A stretch of DNA of 64,000 nucleotides from Mytilus californianus. Its lineage: Eukaryota; Mollusca; Bivalvia; Mytilida; Mytilidae. The notes under the pieces were generated by a model, which searched no databases, was not told where the DNA came from, and was given only the letters and a program-made list of their open reading frames with translations. Of the stretch, positions 33,936-46,312 are shown one piece after another. The stretch covers positions 2,232,001-2,296,000 of the forward strand of contig NW_026262659.1 in assembly GCF_021869535.1 (NCBI RefSeq), in the 5' to 3' direction. Position 1 is the stretch's first letter. Every line of letters begins with the position of its first letter. A program made the position numbers and the translations under genes.

Positions 33936-34084
33936 TTCATTTTGAAAAATATCAAAATATTGTTATTGTGTATTTTGTCTTTTACGTATTTTCAAACCAT
34001 TTCAGTCTTAACCTATATGAAAAGACTGAGCAATACATATATAAATTAGTATTTAATGTTCAATTTTTAATATGAAAATATGTT

Positions 34085-34290
34085 GATGTGGTATGATTGC
34101 CATTAAGACATCTATCAACCAGAGACCAAATAGCGAGGATGTGTACAATTACTTTAACAATGTGCAAAAGCGAAGCGCTTTTCTGGATTTAACTTCATCA
34201 GATACGCTCAAAGCTGAATATTTGAAAGCCAAGGATGTATGAACCGAAACAGTAAACTGTTGAACAGCTATATGACCTAAACAAATAGCC
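34085..34290 (+). repeat. Dispersed repeat, family C-like
   Basis: Starts gtggtatgattgccattaag then acatctatcaaccagagacc and continues with gaagcgcttttctggattta, atcagatacgctcaaagctg, aaagccaaggatgt. A related start motif opens the copies at 40716 and 44279. Confidence 0.55.
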
Positions 34291-35448
34291 AAGTCCTATT
34301 AACTGTTGAGAGTCGGGATAAATATCGTATTGCATGAGTTTCACCGATGGAATCTGTTTCTCTAATGATATTTGACTACATATAAAAAAACTTTATCTTC
34401 TTTTTTTTCAATAATTGCAAAAATATGTGTTCTTTATATGTTACATCATCAGGCATGGTCGCCTTTTTTCGTGACTCCGGAATAGGAAATTCATAGGAAA
34501 TGAAGAAATATTGACGCAACAGTTGAATTTTCACTACTGACCTAATCAAACAAACTATACGTTGATTATAAAAAAAAAGTAATCGATCGGTCGAAAAAAG
34601 TATCAATCGGGCAAAAATTATAGAAACATGTATAATACACCTCTGCTTAATACAGTTTCAAAAGTAAATAAAAAAGTATAAAATGCAACTTCACTTGATA
34701 AAAATCATAATTCTGACTACTTGTTGTCTAAAACTCGATCATCCTACCACGTACCTTGGACAGTGGTGTACCATCATAACATACGAATCAACTGTCCAAT
34801 TCAGTCCATTTTCAAACAAGTTCTGTCCAGACACTTCAATAACACCCAATTAAGATCTATTCAGTAATTTTCAGAATGTTTAGCATAGATTATATATCCA
34901 TGTGCTAAACAATCAAATATAAACATCTAAAATGGGAATAAACAGAAGTGGATTGACTGCAAACGAAATGTCTGAAGAGAGATTATCTCTTTTTACTTCA
35001 TCTGAATTTACTTAAATACTTATTAAGGAGACAGCATATTTAATAAAATGTTCAGACATTTTAGACGATGTTAAGACAATGGGCGTTTCTGACTTTTAAT
35101 CATTTACTAGTGTTAGTTTTGGTAAAATCTACAGCGTTTGTCAGCTGTATAAATTGATAAATGTGTACACAATAAAACATGTCAAAAGCAGATAAAACCT
35201 TCGGGGTTCAGCAGTCCACCAAATGATACATTAGATTGCATTGCAAATGCTCACTATGTACCACCAAACGATTCTGCCTCCAAATGCTGATGGTCACTAT
35301 TTGACCATGTATTGAGAGAAAGAGAACGAGAAACGATTAAAACTAAAGGATGTAGACAGTCAGGTCAGGCCTAAAACAGTTTAAAGGATTAATTATCGCA
35401 TATCTCATTTTATTTCAGGGGCTCACACTAACCATTAGACACCTTTTC
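34291..35448. other. No gene seen
   Basis: A/T-rich, with only an unsupported minus frame at 34376-34606. Confidence 0.5.
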
Positions 35449-35548
35449 AACTCCCGGTACATATGTAATACTGTACAGAGTATATAATTCGCCGTCCTAA
35501 CTCCCGGTACATATGTAATACTGTACAACATATGATTCACACCCACTA
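35449..35548 (+). repeat. 50-bp direct duplication
   Basis: aactcccggtacatatgtaa then tactgtaca occurs at 35449 and again at 35499. A weaker third start (gactcccctcaaacg) follows near 35562. Confidence 0.8.
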
Positions 35549-36901
35549 CTAGACGCCTTCCCGACTCCCCTCAAACGGCCTTATTACAGACTTAAACAAA
35601 TTGTTGACGCCAACAAAAACAGCAGGCTTTAGTCTCTCCTCCGCGACTTCGTGGAGGCGAGACAACAACCGAGTTTAAACCAAGAGACAATATTTAAGTT
35701 TGGTAATGATCAGATCAATGGTTCAAACAAATACTTTACCGGAATGTCAATCTTTTATGCATAAAAGATTTGTAAAATTCTGGCTCAAAAGATACTGTTA
35801 AATTTTCCCAAAATATCTATAGACACTGATCTTGAGCTTCGACCTAATAACATAAAAGACAATACATGTATCTTCTTTATTCAAGGTGTTCTCGTAAGCA
35901 AAATTTGGTAAAGGAATGACATGGTTCCAAAGATATTATCTGGAAACAAAACATTTGTCCTAATGTCAGTCTATCAATGGCTGGTGTGTCCATGACCTTT
36001 GTACTAGTGTCTTCTAACCCAAAATTAGGGGATATTCCTCACACATTGTACATTATCAAACTAAGAGCGCTAGAAATTGTGTTCATGACTCCAAAAATAC
36101 TAGCCGAAACCTAAATATTGACAACCGCACATTTGGACACAAAAGGCTGTACCCGGATACAATATTACTGCCTGCATGGTATTCTATGTGCTGGTTTGAA
36201 AGTGTACTTCAATGATTCTCAAAATGGTAAAAATGTTTTTAATAATTTTATATTTAATTTTATCAAGCAATAAAAACAAAATTTGATAACAAATACAATA
36301 TATATCATTGATCACGAGGATTTCAATGCCGTATATAACTTATAAACAAACAACAATCCATCCAAAGACCCATGTACAATTTGGCAAGTATGGTGGCGTT
36401 TCATATCAAAATATATTCATGCTACTCTACTTCAAGATGGATTTTTACTTTTTCATTATAACCATTTAAACTTCAACAATTCAATTGTCATGCTAAATAA
36501 ATCTGATAAACATATGCATATTTGTTTCTTCTACAAATGCATGTCTGTAGGGAAAATTAAATAAAAAAATACAGTTAAGAATTCTTCTAATAAAATTTTC
36601 TATCAAAAAGTTTTTTTTTTATTTTCGAAAATCTGACCATTTGATAAATTACCAGTATCATGTACATATATACAAATAAATAACAAAATAATCAATAGCG
36701 TATAGGGATCTTCTTATTTTGTATATTAAATATTGCTACATGAATTTACAATACACGTCTGTTTGTGTTTTATATACATAGCACCATTAACATAGCTGAA
36801 ATATACATTTTTGTCTAATATCACATACAACAATATATATATATACAATGGTTTATAAAACATTTTAAAGCACTATCCAAAACACATGCGATTGTAACAG
36901 A
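35549..36901. other. Likely 3' flank or UTR of the minus-strand gene
   Basis: No coding frame. It includes the only good minus-strand AATAAA candidate within about 0.5 kb of the stop, and otherwise A/T-rich DNA with a short (AT)n near 36832. Confidence 0.4.
36618..36623 (-). terminator. Candidate polyadenylation signal AATAAA
   Basis: The plus-strand tttatt reads AATAAA on the minus strand, about 500 bases past the stop at 37119. It lies in an A-rich run, so chance is possible. If it is used, the 3' UTR would include the 31-bp repeats. Confidence 0.3.
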
Positions 36902-37021
36902 AGACATGTTATAATATAGTCTGCATGATACAAGACATGTCATAATGTAGTCTGCATGATACAAGACATGTCATAATGTAGTCTGCATGGTACAAGACAT
37001 GTCATAATATAGTCTGTATGA
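36902..37021. repeat. 31-bp tandem repeat, four copies, in the 3' UTR
   Basis: Units start at 36902, 36933, 36964 and 36995 with agacatgtcataatgtagtc then tgcatgatacaa. They lie 100-220 bases past the stop codon of the minus-strand gene and so probably within its 3' UTR. Differences are few (t/c and a/g transitions). Confidence 0.9.
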
Positions 37022-37118
37022 GTATTGATACTTAGGACGAAATAGCGAAACAAAGTCATCAAAAATACATCGAGATGTTCTGACAGGAGGCTGGTTCTTG
37101 TTCCATCTCGTTTTGACA

Positions 37119-37741
37119 TCAATATAAGAAAGGGTTTTCCGGGAGGAGAGTTTTATTCCGTTTTGTTTTAACTGTGATGTCCTCCTTATCACCTTCCCCT
37201 CCCGTAGCTTCCATCAGTTCATTAAACAAATCAAGTGTATCCTGACTGGATAACGTGACCTCCATTGGCTTACGTCTTGTATAATGACTATATCTTTTAT
37301 TGTTTGCATACCCTTCGTCATCAACGCGATCCATCACGCGATCATACAACACGCGCCTTTGTTCGTCTGCGTAGAAATCAATTTCGACAACCCGCGTGAC
37401 AATTGCTTGATTTTTCCGCCAAACATGGAACTCGTAATCGATTGGTGTAAGTCTTTCTGCTGTCACTATAACCGTGATGATAGCTTTTCCATCTCTCATT
37501 TCCAAGTCAACATTTTCGGTAACTGTATCGTAATTTGAAGTCGTGATCAATTTCGAACTCGTGCCGTCTGCTTGCTGAAGTGGTGGATCTCCATAAATAT
37601 CCTCGTGGTGGTGTTTGACGTCCAAGGATTGTCGAATGTCTTTGGCGTCCATTGTGGAGAGTCTGGCAAGCAGTAGATTGGTTAAGTTTTGTTTTGAACG
37701 CGGTGCCCTTCGTCTCTCACCATCACCAGCCTTTCGAGTAA
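37119..37741 (-). CDS. Terminal exon of the giant minus-strand gene
   Basis: The minus-strand frame runs 206 codons to a TGA at 37121-37119. Its 5' border is an acceptor (atgttttttag, with the exon starting at 37741). The acceptor needs one base from the previous exon: the donor at 48853 supplies G, making a Val codon, so the join is in phase. The product part begins TRKAGDGERRRAPRS, then NLTNLLLARLSTMDAKDIRQ, and a segment rich in alternating hydrophobics (DGKAIITVIVTAERLTPIDY, HVWRKNQAIVTRVVEIDFYA) followed by RRVLYDRVMDRV and LFNELMEATGG, ending LLPENPFLY. It looks folded, with beta strands then helices, unlike the long exon. I do not recognise the domain. Further small exons between the two cannot be excluded. 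Confidence 0.8.
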
Positions 37742-38183
37742 CTAAAAAACATAAATTCAACTTTGCATCAGTTTGGTTAATTTTGCTTTTAAGAAACATT
37801 GGAAAGACGGTAGCCGATGTATTTGTTTTTTAGAATGAAAAGAAATCTGCGTGACGTTTTGTTTAATAATTCCTTTAAAACTAAATTGAGAGTTTTGAAA
37901 AAATGCATATCAAAATGACCCTGCTAATAAGATGACGGTTAGGAGGATTACACATGTTTAAAAATACGTTGACATTTGTTTTGTTTTTTGGTGTTTTTTT
38001 TGCATTTAGAACTTGATTTTAGTCCAATGAACTGCACTGTAATGGAGGAAATTGTTAGAAATACTAATAATCGAAAACGTAAAAGATACTCCGTCGTCAA
38101 ATGTAGTACCCTCCATTCCTCCCCCCTCAAAATAAAATGTCATGTATATTTAGTTATATCGATTTGTCAAGATAATTATGAAC

Positions 38184-38440
38184 CACCTGGTGGTCTCGTG
38201 GTAGCGTGCTCGATCATGGGTTCAAACCAAAGCCGGATCGTACCAAAGACTTTAAAATTGGTATTTGTTGCTTCTCCGCTAAGCACGCGCTTTAAGGAGT
38301 GAGGGCAAAGATCGGTCGGCTCGGAGTCAGAATAATGTTTCCTAGTAAGATGTCTTCCTGTGGACTGTCACATGAACTAGCACATTAAAAATTCGACTCA
38401 GTGTGCTGGTCTAGTACAAAACATGTTCCGTCCTGAATAT
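38184..38440 (+). mobile_element. SINE-like element with a shortened tRNA head
   Basis: Begins with tggtggtctcgtggtagc (A-box-like) and reaches a B-box-like gggttcaaacc after only about 35 bases, so part of the tRNA-like head is deleted. The body carries ggagtgagggcaaagatcgg, gaagatg-like cctagtaagatgtcttcctg, and gtgctggtctagtac. It is a different family from the (AATC)-tailed SINEs. Confidence 0.55.
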
Positions 38441-39289
38441 GTATTTGATCTGCCCCCGCGACGTATATATGTTATATGTTTTTTTTTCTACAAGTCATAC
38501 AAGTTTGTTCTCATTGTCGGATTTTTGTTTTTCTGGACATTTATAATGAACATCATGATAAAAGCACATTTCATAACAGATAGTAATGAATGATAAAATT
38601 CTACTCCCAGACAGTAATAAGTTATCAGTAAACAAGCTTTATAATTTTCGATTGTACTTAATTATGAGGGATAATCCAGAAAAACGGCCATTTTGTATGG
38701 AATAAATTTTGCATCTTTTGTTTTAATACTGCCTGTTAATGCTAAGAGCTTCAAAAGTCAAACAAGTAATATTCAAACGGAAACAAATTACCTACAGACT
38801 TTCAGAACCGTGCACACTGAAGGTTTTTACTCGTAGTTCAATCATTTCGGCTTTGAATGCGTGCCTTCTATACTTTTTCGTTTCATTATAAACTTTCGCA
38901 ATTTATAGACTTATGTTTGACCTCATGGAATTTAAACGTTTGAGAGATTAACGATTCAGTATCTGAATGTAGTCTTCAATCGTGGCGGTTTAAGTATTCA
39001 AAATTTTAACCTTTATTGTTAGTCAAACAAATAATTTTATTTTATGGACACACTGACCTATTTGTGTCTGGTCACTTGAATTTACTACGTACTTACGTCA
39101 ACAAATGTTTGTCTGTCTAAATGCATACAGATACGAAAACTTAAAGATAATTTAACAACTAACAATTATATTTTGTGACACGCCATGCTTGATTAAAGTT
39201 TTGCAAGTGTTAGTAATTGCTTTGCATCAAAACAACTTATATAATAGCACATAATAGTTTTAATGGTTTTCGTCATAGTTAGTGCATTG

Positions 39290-41115
39290 AGCTAGACTTC
39301 CTCTTTATGTAAATCTAAGCTTGAACTCCTCGTCCCTTCTTCGTGGTTGTCTATATGTTTGAAGCCCTCGAACCTCTTCAAGTACGTATATGCTTGAATC
39401 CATTGTTCCCACTTTATCTTTGTCTGCATGTTTGAAGCCCTCGACCCTTTTCGTGTGGGTCTATTTGCTCGAACCCCGCGTCCCCACTACATCTGTGTCT
39501 ATACGATTGGACTCCTTGAATCCTGCTCTATTCGTATATGTCTATACGATTGGATACCTTGAATCCTACTCCATTCATGCATGTCTATATGTTTGAATCA
39601 CTCGTTCGTCTTAAACAAGAATGAAATATTTGTCACTGGGCGTTAAGCAACCAACAATCAATCAATCGTTTGAACCCCTCGTGCCCTATTCATGTATGTT
39701 TATATTCATGAACCTCTCGTCCCCTACTCATGTATGCATATATGCTTGAAACTCTCGTCCCCTATTCATGCATGTCTATATTCTTGAAACCCTCGTACCC
39801 TATTCATGTATGTCTACAATTTCTATTTATATATTCTTAAACCCCTTGTCCCCTATTCATGTATGCCTATATGCTTGTAAACCTCGTTCCCTATTCATGT
39901 ATGTCTATATGCTTGAAACCCTCGTCCCTTATTCATGTATATCTATATTCTTGAAACCCTAGTCCCCTATTTATGTATGTCCATACGCTCGAAATCCTCG
40001 TCCCCTATTCATGTATGTCTATAATTTCTATTTCCATATGCTTGAAACCCTCGTCCCCTATTCATGTATGTCTATATTCTTGAAACCCTCGTCCCCTATT
40101 CATGTATGTCTATATGATTGAACCCCTCGTCCCCTATTCATGTATGTCCATATGCTTTAAACCCTCGTCCCCTATTCAAGTATGTCTATATACTTTAAAC
40201 CCTCGTACCCTATTCAAGTATGTCCATATACTTTAAACCCTCGTCCCCTTTTCATGTGTGTTTATATACTTTAAACCCTCGTCCCCTTTTCATGTGTGTC
40301 TATATGCTTGAATCCCTCGCCACTAGTCATGTATGTCTATATGCTTGAAGCCCTTGTCCCCTATTCATGCATGTCTATATACTTGAACCCCTCGCCACTA
40401 TTCATGTATGTCTATAAGCTTGAATCACTTGTCCCCTATTCATGTATATCTTTATTCTTGGAACCCTCGTCCCCTTTTCATTTATGCCTATATGCTTGAA
40501 ACGCTCGTCCCCTATTTATGTATCTCTATATGCTTTAAACCATTGTCCACCTTTTCATGTATGCCTATATTCTTGAACCCCCTCTTGTCCTATTCATTTA
40601 TGTCTATATACTTGAACCCCTCGTCTCCTATTCATGTATGTCTATATTCTTGAAACCCTCGTCCCCTATTTATGTATCTCTATATGCTTTAAAACTTCGT
40701 CCCCTATTCATGTATATAAAAAAAGAAGAAGTGGTATGATCGCCAATGAGACAACTCTCCACAAGAGACCGCATGACACAGAAATTAACAGCTATAGGTC
40801 ACCGCACGGCCTTCAACAATGAACAAAGCCCATACCGCATAGTCAGCTATAAAAGGCCCCGAAATCACAAATGTAAAACAATTCAATTGAGAAAACAAAC
40901 GGCCTAATTAATGTACAAAAAAAAATGAACGAAAAACAAATGTGTAACACAGCAACAAACGACAACCACTGAATTACAGGCTCCTGACTTGGGACAGGCA
41001 CATACATACAGAATGTGGCGGGGTTAAACATGTATGTCTATATGCTTGAAACCCTCTTGTCCTATTCATTTATGTTTATATGATTGAACCCCTCTTATCC
41101 TATTCATTTATGTAT
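39290..41115 (+). repeat. 38-bp minisatellite, 30 or more copies
   Basis: The unit is roughly atgtatgtctatatgcttga followed by aaccctcgtcccctattc. It is degenerate from 39290 to about 39600, regular from 39665 to 40715, interrupted at 40716-41028, and resumes to 41115. As 38 is not a multiple of three, a translated unit cycles through all three frames with a 38-residue period, and none of the frames meets frequent stops. This explains the many HVCLYA- and MSIYLNP-like frames. Confidence 0.9.
40716..41028 (+). mobile_element. Family C dispersed element inserted in the minisatellite
   Basis: Non-coding block: gtggtatgatcgccaatgag, acaactctccacaagagacc, ctataggtcaccgcacggcc, ctataaaaggccccgaaatc, ggctcctgacttgggacagg and ggcggggttaaa. 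I recognise it as one of the commonest mussel repeats. The minisatellite is cut at catgtat (40709-40715) and resumes at catgtat (41029-41035), consistent with a 7-bp target duplication. Other copies of the family also continue with catgtt after ggggttaaa, so the duplication is ambiguous. Confidence 0.7.
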
Positions 41116-41503
41116 GCTTGATGCAAATATGATAGAAAAAAATCAAAGAAGATAAAAATTATAAATATCAAGATGATAATTGGTCACCTCAAGCCAGAAG
41201 ACGGAGAAATGATCGTGTTTTACACATTTTACCGTTTCCAATAATTAGTAAAGACCTTTATAAGTTAAGCTGTAAAAGGCCAGTAAATCTAAGTAAGGGA
41301 CCTATTTTCTATAGTAAGAGATCTAGAGCAACAGTATATTACTGGCTCCTATATGGTTTGGAGCACGTACATCAAGTATTGGGCAGGAATTTTAATGTTT
41401 TTACGTGCTCAAACCTCTTCCAACCATGGGACAGTGATATAACAGAAATATATTACTACATAAAGTAAAATCAAATTTCAGATATAATTGAGAAATAATT
41501 CAT

Positions 41504-41642
41504 TCATGCCATGCTCTATGCTCATTTTAACATGGGTAGGCATTATATTTGTCAATATATTAATACCGAGCGTTAGCGAGGTGTTAAATGTTGACAAATA
41601 TAATACCTGCCCATGTTAAAATGAGCATAGAGCATGGCATGA
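41504..41642. repeat. Foldback with 52-bp arms (50 of 52 identical)
   Basis: The left arm 41504-41555 (tcatgccatgctctatgctc to atatttgtcaa) and the right arm 41591-41642 are inverted copies with two mismatches, one of them G-U compatible. The 35-base loop contains ccgagcgttagcgaggt. It is within the intron, so the pre-mRNA can form a long double-stranded stem. Confidence 0.88.
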
Positions 41643-41949
41643 TAGAATTATTTCGATTCTAATAGGAAAATTTTTGACTTTTTTACTTCGAAGCGGACCT
41701 ATAATACACGCTCGAAAGGCAGCCATTTTGATTTGATGAACCAAATACGCTACAGAAAATCAACAGTTTAACGATAGAAAATGAACAGATAATTTAAACT
41801 TACTCCTAGAATGATTTTACTTAATTTCCTAGCGAGCAACACCAACAAAAATGTCCATTTTGATCCCCGGCGTTATTCAAAAATTCAAAATTTCAATTGT
41901 GACGTCAATCACGTGCAACCCATGTTTTATTGGAATTAGAACATAATAG

Positions 41950-42030
41950 ATATAGGAAGATGTGGTATGAGTGCCAATGAGACAACTCTCCATCCAAGTT
42001 ACAATTTATAAAAGTAAACCATTATAAGTA
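41950..42030 (+). repeat. Family C 5' fragment
   Basis: tgtggtatgagtgccaatga then gacaactctccatccaagt, the start of the family only. Similar start fragments lie at 43505-43560 (tgttgtatgattgccgatga) and 45677-45699. Confidence 0.6.
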
Positions 42031-42655
42031 TGTATACAAAGCCAAAGAAGAACGTCATATTAGAATTTTATAATTGTATATACCTGTTTTATAAGCTGCA
42101 TAAACCGTTGGAGGCGTAAAGGAATTATAATTTAAGATATGCTGCATTAAAATATTCAGGAATTTTGATATGAATAAAAAAAAGATATGTAACAAACGTC
42201 AGTGATACAGACACCCAACAACGAAGCGTTACCAAGCATAGATAAAATTTTGAATTAATAAAGAATGATCTGGCAGATTTAATACGTTATTTGTGCATTA
42301 AATGCATGGTATGCAGTGTTTACATAAGGATTTTATATGAAAGGCAAAGTGAAGAAAGAAGTAGGAGTAAAATACTTCGTTTGACTACCCGAGTGTATAC
42401 AATCGTATTTTGAATGTTCCACTCTGTCAAATTATATCAAGGTAATCTTTTATTAATAGTGTGCACCTACACGTCCCCTTTCAAAACATGTATTCAAAGC
42501 ATATACTAATGTGAAATGATGTTTACACTTATGTGAATTTTAAATTCATTATTTATAACTTGTGATTCATTTATTTATTTAGAACACGGTACACAGGAAC
42601 ATGTCAAAAATACAAAATTAGAATATTAACCGTAAAAGATAACTATTGATTTTTT

Positions 42656-42782
42656 ACAGTTTTCCTGCCGAAGGTCGGTGGTTCTCTCTGGGTTCTTCCA
42701 TCAATAAAAACTGGCCGCCATTAAATAGCCTAATAGTGCTAAAAGTGGCATTAAAACACCAAAAATCAATCAATTAATCAAT
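42656..42782 (+). mobile_element. 5'-truncated SINE copy
   Basis: Begins within the body (cagttttcctgccgaaggtc), has aaaaactggccgccattaaa and ctaaaagtggcattaaaac, and ends in a decayed (AATC)n tail. It lies about 85 bases from an oppositely oriented full copy, so the two can form a hairpin. Confidence 0.8.
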
Positions 42783-42866
42783 TTTTTTATTTAAACATAT
42801 AGAATTTTACATGAAAAGATGTTATCGAGGTTTATATATTAAATAAGTCTTGGGCATACCGTTGAT

Positions 42867-43132
42867 TTGATTTGATTTGATTTTTGGTGTTTTAACGCCA
42901 CTTTTAAGCACCGCTTTTGGGCTATATCGTGGCGGCCAGTTTATATTGGTGGAGGAAGCCGGAGTGCCCGGAGAAAACCACCGACTTTCGATAGGAAAAC
43001 TGACAATCCTAGTCAATTAAGATTGGAGTCGAGTGCACCGGCACGAGCGGGGTTCGAACTCACAACCTCAGTGTTGACTGGCTAGTGATTACAGTAGTAA
43101 CTACTTAGACCACTCGGCCACCGAGGCCCCTA
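42867..43132 (-). mobile_element. Full-length SINE with a 14-bp target duplication
   Basis: On the minus strand it begins GGGGCCTCGGTGGCCGAGTG (A-box region), has a B-box GTTCGAACCCC, continues with the SINE body and ends in a (AAATC)n-like tail. The flanks carry the direct repeat ggcataccgttgat at 42853-42866 and 43133-43146, the duplication expected from LINE-mediated insertion. It is inserted in the intron of the giant gene in the sense direction. Confidence 0.93.
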
Positions 43133-44278
43133 GGCATACCGTTGATTATGTGCAAATAACTTTTAAGATGAAGAACAGCAATAGAGCACTATTGTTATAT
43201 TCATATTTCTCATTATATCTCGGGGCTGTTGTCCGATGTTCACCCAATCTACAAATCCTTTGTTCTCCTTCCTAAAAATGCATATCTTGACTTATTGCAA
43301 AATAAGTGTCAAATAAACTTAAATCTCTGCGTTTGAAAATATTGGTAAATATTGAGATGTATGGCAACCTGAAGCTGTTTTCAGTGTTTGTTAAACCTAA
43401 AAATGGAGGAGTGGAAATAAACACATAATTATTGTTTAAAAAATCAAGTTTTATTAGAGGACCTATCACAGATAATATTGAGATTCGAACTCAAAGTAAA
43501 CAACATTAAAAGAAGGAGATGTTGTATGATTGCCGATGAGACAACTATCAATCAAAGTTCAAATGAATTGGGTGTAAGCACAAGTTTTTTACAAGATATT
43601 GCAATTATTCAAAATCCAGTTTGTATGCAAGGGGAATTGGGGATACGAAATGTACATAGTTCACAAAAATCACATAATCACACAATTCTTTACTAAACAT
43701 GGGGCGTATGCAAATGTTCATCAGTTACTTTTTCAAGCTTTTGAATTGATTCATTTATAATATTAATTAACACGAATTTTCAACATTCCTTGTATCATGT
43801 AGCAGATATATTTACCTGTACATGTATATGCGTATATTTTAAGGTCAGAAAATGCATTAATAACTGTCTATTAAAGACATTAGATCCCTAGGGGCTAAGG
43901 AGGGGAGATCAGATATTAATCCTTCTGTATCAAATACAATATGACTTTAAGATGATACACAACTGGCCATGGGGCATACAACGACATACATCAAATATCT
44001 CAAGTTTTTCAAGTACAAAAGTAGAAATATGGATGCAGATGGAAGATTTTTTAACAGAAGTCAACTTATACCATGATTATAATTGCCCGGTCTATTTATT
44101 TCTTCCTTTCTTCTTTTCTTTCCTTAATATTTCAAATCGTATGTTTTGACTAGAGACAATAAACCAGAGGAGAATCATGAACATATGGATAAAGTTTTAA
44201 AAGTTCTAGGCAGTAAAAAAGTCATAGTTAAACTGTCAGCAGTAATTTAAAATTTTAAAGGGATATAAATATAAAAAA

Positions 44279-44410
44279 AACGAAGATGTAGTATGATCGC
44301 CAGTGAGACAACTCTCCACCGGAAATCAAATGACGAAGAATTTAAAAACTATAGGTCACCGTACGGCCTTCATCAATGAGCAAAAATCATACTTCATAAT
44401 AAGCTATACG
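44279..44410 (+). repeat. Family C truncated copy
   Basis: cgaagatgtagtatgatcgc then cagtgagacaactctccacc, ctataggtcaccgtacggcc and cttcatcaatgagcaaa. The 3' part (ggctcctgacttggg) is missing. Confidence 0.7.
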
Positions 44411-45699
44411 TACAAGTCTGCCAAACATTAGTGCCAGGAATCCTCGCTTGGTTCTGCCATTGTTATAAATTACGTATACTTGTTAGTGGAGAAAAGACGA
44501 GAAAGTAAATGGTAAGCAGGTAAAAAAAATATTTTTAAACATGCGCATTAATAAGGCAGGAAAAAACAAAATGGATCTATTGATTATGATCTCATAAAGT
44601 ACCAGTGTTTTAATGACCCATAGTTGATTTTCCGTAATCATACTGGAAAATGCATGTTTCAAAAACAGTTATCACCTTTTTTTCTGTGAAATGTCAGAAT
44701 AACCCTCCTCCATCAATACGAGTGTTGTATTAGTTTCCCATATAAAATATATTGGACCATTTCATTCCGTACACGTGAACTCCCTTTGGTAAATATGGTA
44801 TTCGAACTATAGCCTAGGAATTTCGAATTAACCAGAAAGAGAGTTTTAATGTTAAGAACCACGTGGTTTTATCTTTTTTATTTGTTTATTGAAAGAAGAC
44901 GTAGATAGTGTGACATTTTTTCAGTTTGACTTTTTTAGTTTTACGTAAGAAAACAAATCTGTTCATTGGACAGTTTATACCATAGCTAATTTGTAAAGAT
45001 GAGCATTTCATAATTAGAATATTATTTTCCCAGTTCATTCCGACGCCTTACCCTTGTAAACTAGAGAGTACACTCATATTAAAAACAATTTATCATCGTA
45101 ACTCCAATAAAAAATGTCATATCTGCAGGGTGGGGTGTCACTTTATAAAATACATGTAGGATTTAATGTATATTAAGGTGTTGACAATACATGTGTTTTA
45201 TCTTAACAATCTCTACAACAGAACGAGTGAAATCGATCATTTATTATAACTTTGTATAGATTATTGTTCATTAACTAACATGAAAAGAATTACATATTAA
45301 AAGGTTTACACAAGCATACAATTTGTAAAAGTAACCTTTTGAACTGTTTTTACATAGTTGTTGTATAAGTTACAAACTGTTTTAATTTACAGGTGTTTCT
45401 ACTTAATTATAATAATCAATAGGCAGCGAAATTGAAAAATAAAACATTAATTTGTAGAAATTTCAACTAGACAAAAACCTTAGTACATTAAGACTGACAA
45501 TATCTTTCTCCCCCTATCCCCCTAAAATGACCTGTATTTTTACTATATAATTCTCAACCACGTCAAACTCAAATAGTTATCATAGGACAAAATGGATTAA
45601 AAAAAAGTCTTAGTAAAAAAAAAAAAATTACTTGGATTAAGATTCCAATTTTTCTCGTACTTTAGGCCTAACAAAAATAAGGAGACGTGATATGATCGC

Positions 45700-46312
45700 G
45701 TATGCATTTACTCTCTAAGATCAAGAAATTTCTAAATATTGATTCAGAATCTCATACCATAAATCTGTTTTGATGCACAAATGCATTAAGAATGAAGCCC
45801 CTGTATATTTAACTGAAAATTTTTAAGAAATGCCAGAAATAAACCAATATTGTTTGAGGAATACGTCTTGCAAAAAATTGCAAGTTCCAAAAGCCAAAAC
45901 AGAGCTGTATAAGAAATCTTTTATATATTCAGGATCTATTTTATGGAATAACTTACCAATATCCCTGAAAAAATCAACCTCAAGTACAAGCTCATTCAAA
46001 AAAGATTTAAAAAATTACTTGTTGGAACATTAAGAAGCTGTGTAACTTTATATGCATACTAATTTTCACACGCTTACTAAACTTTAAATATTGTTCAGGT
46101 AATTTGAATGATGCCAATACTATATGAATTCATCATTTTTTACCTGTTTTGAAAATTGTATATTTCATAACAATTTCTTATTTGATATTCCTTATGTGTG
46201 TGTTTGTTTTATTATTTTGCAATTGTTTGTTTGTTATATTTCAATGCATTTCATGAGGGCTTCAGGGAAGATTAGTGTTATAGCTAACTGTGTAACCCTC
46301 TTTAAATAAAGA

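Noticed and set aside
39390-40822. A chain of 60-81 residue plus-strand frames resembling a repetitive secreted protein
   Set aside because: They are frames of the 38-bp minisatellite, which has no stops. They change frame continually and have no gene structure.
40709-41035. A secure 7-bp target duplication for the family C insertion
   Set aside because: The element's own consensus continues with catgt after ggggttaaa, so part of the apparent duplication may be element sequence.
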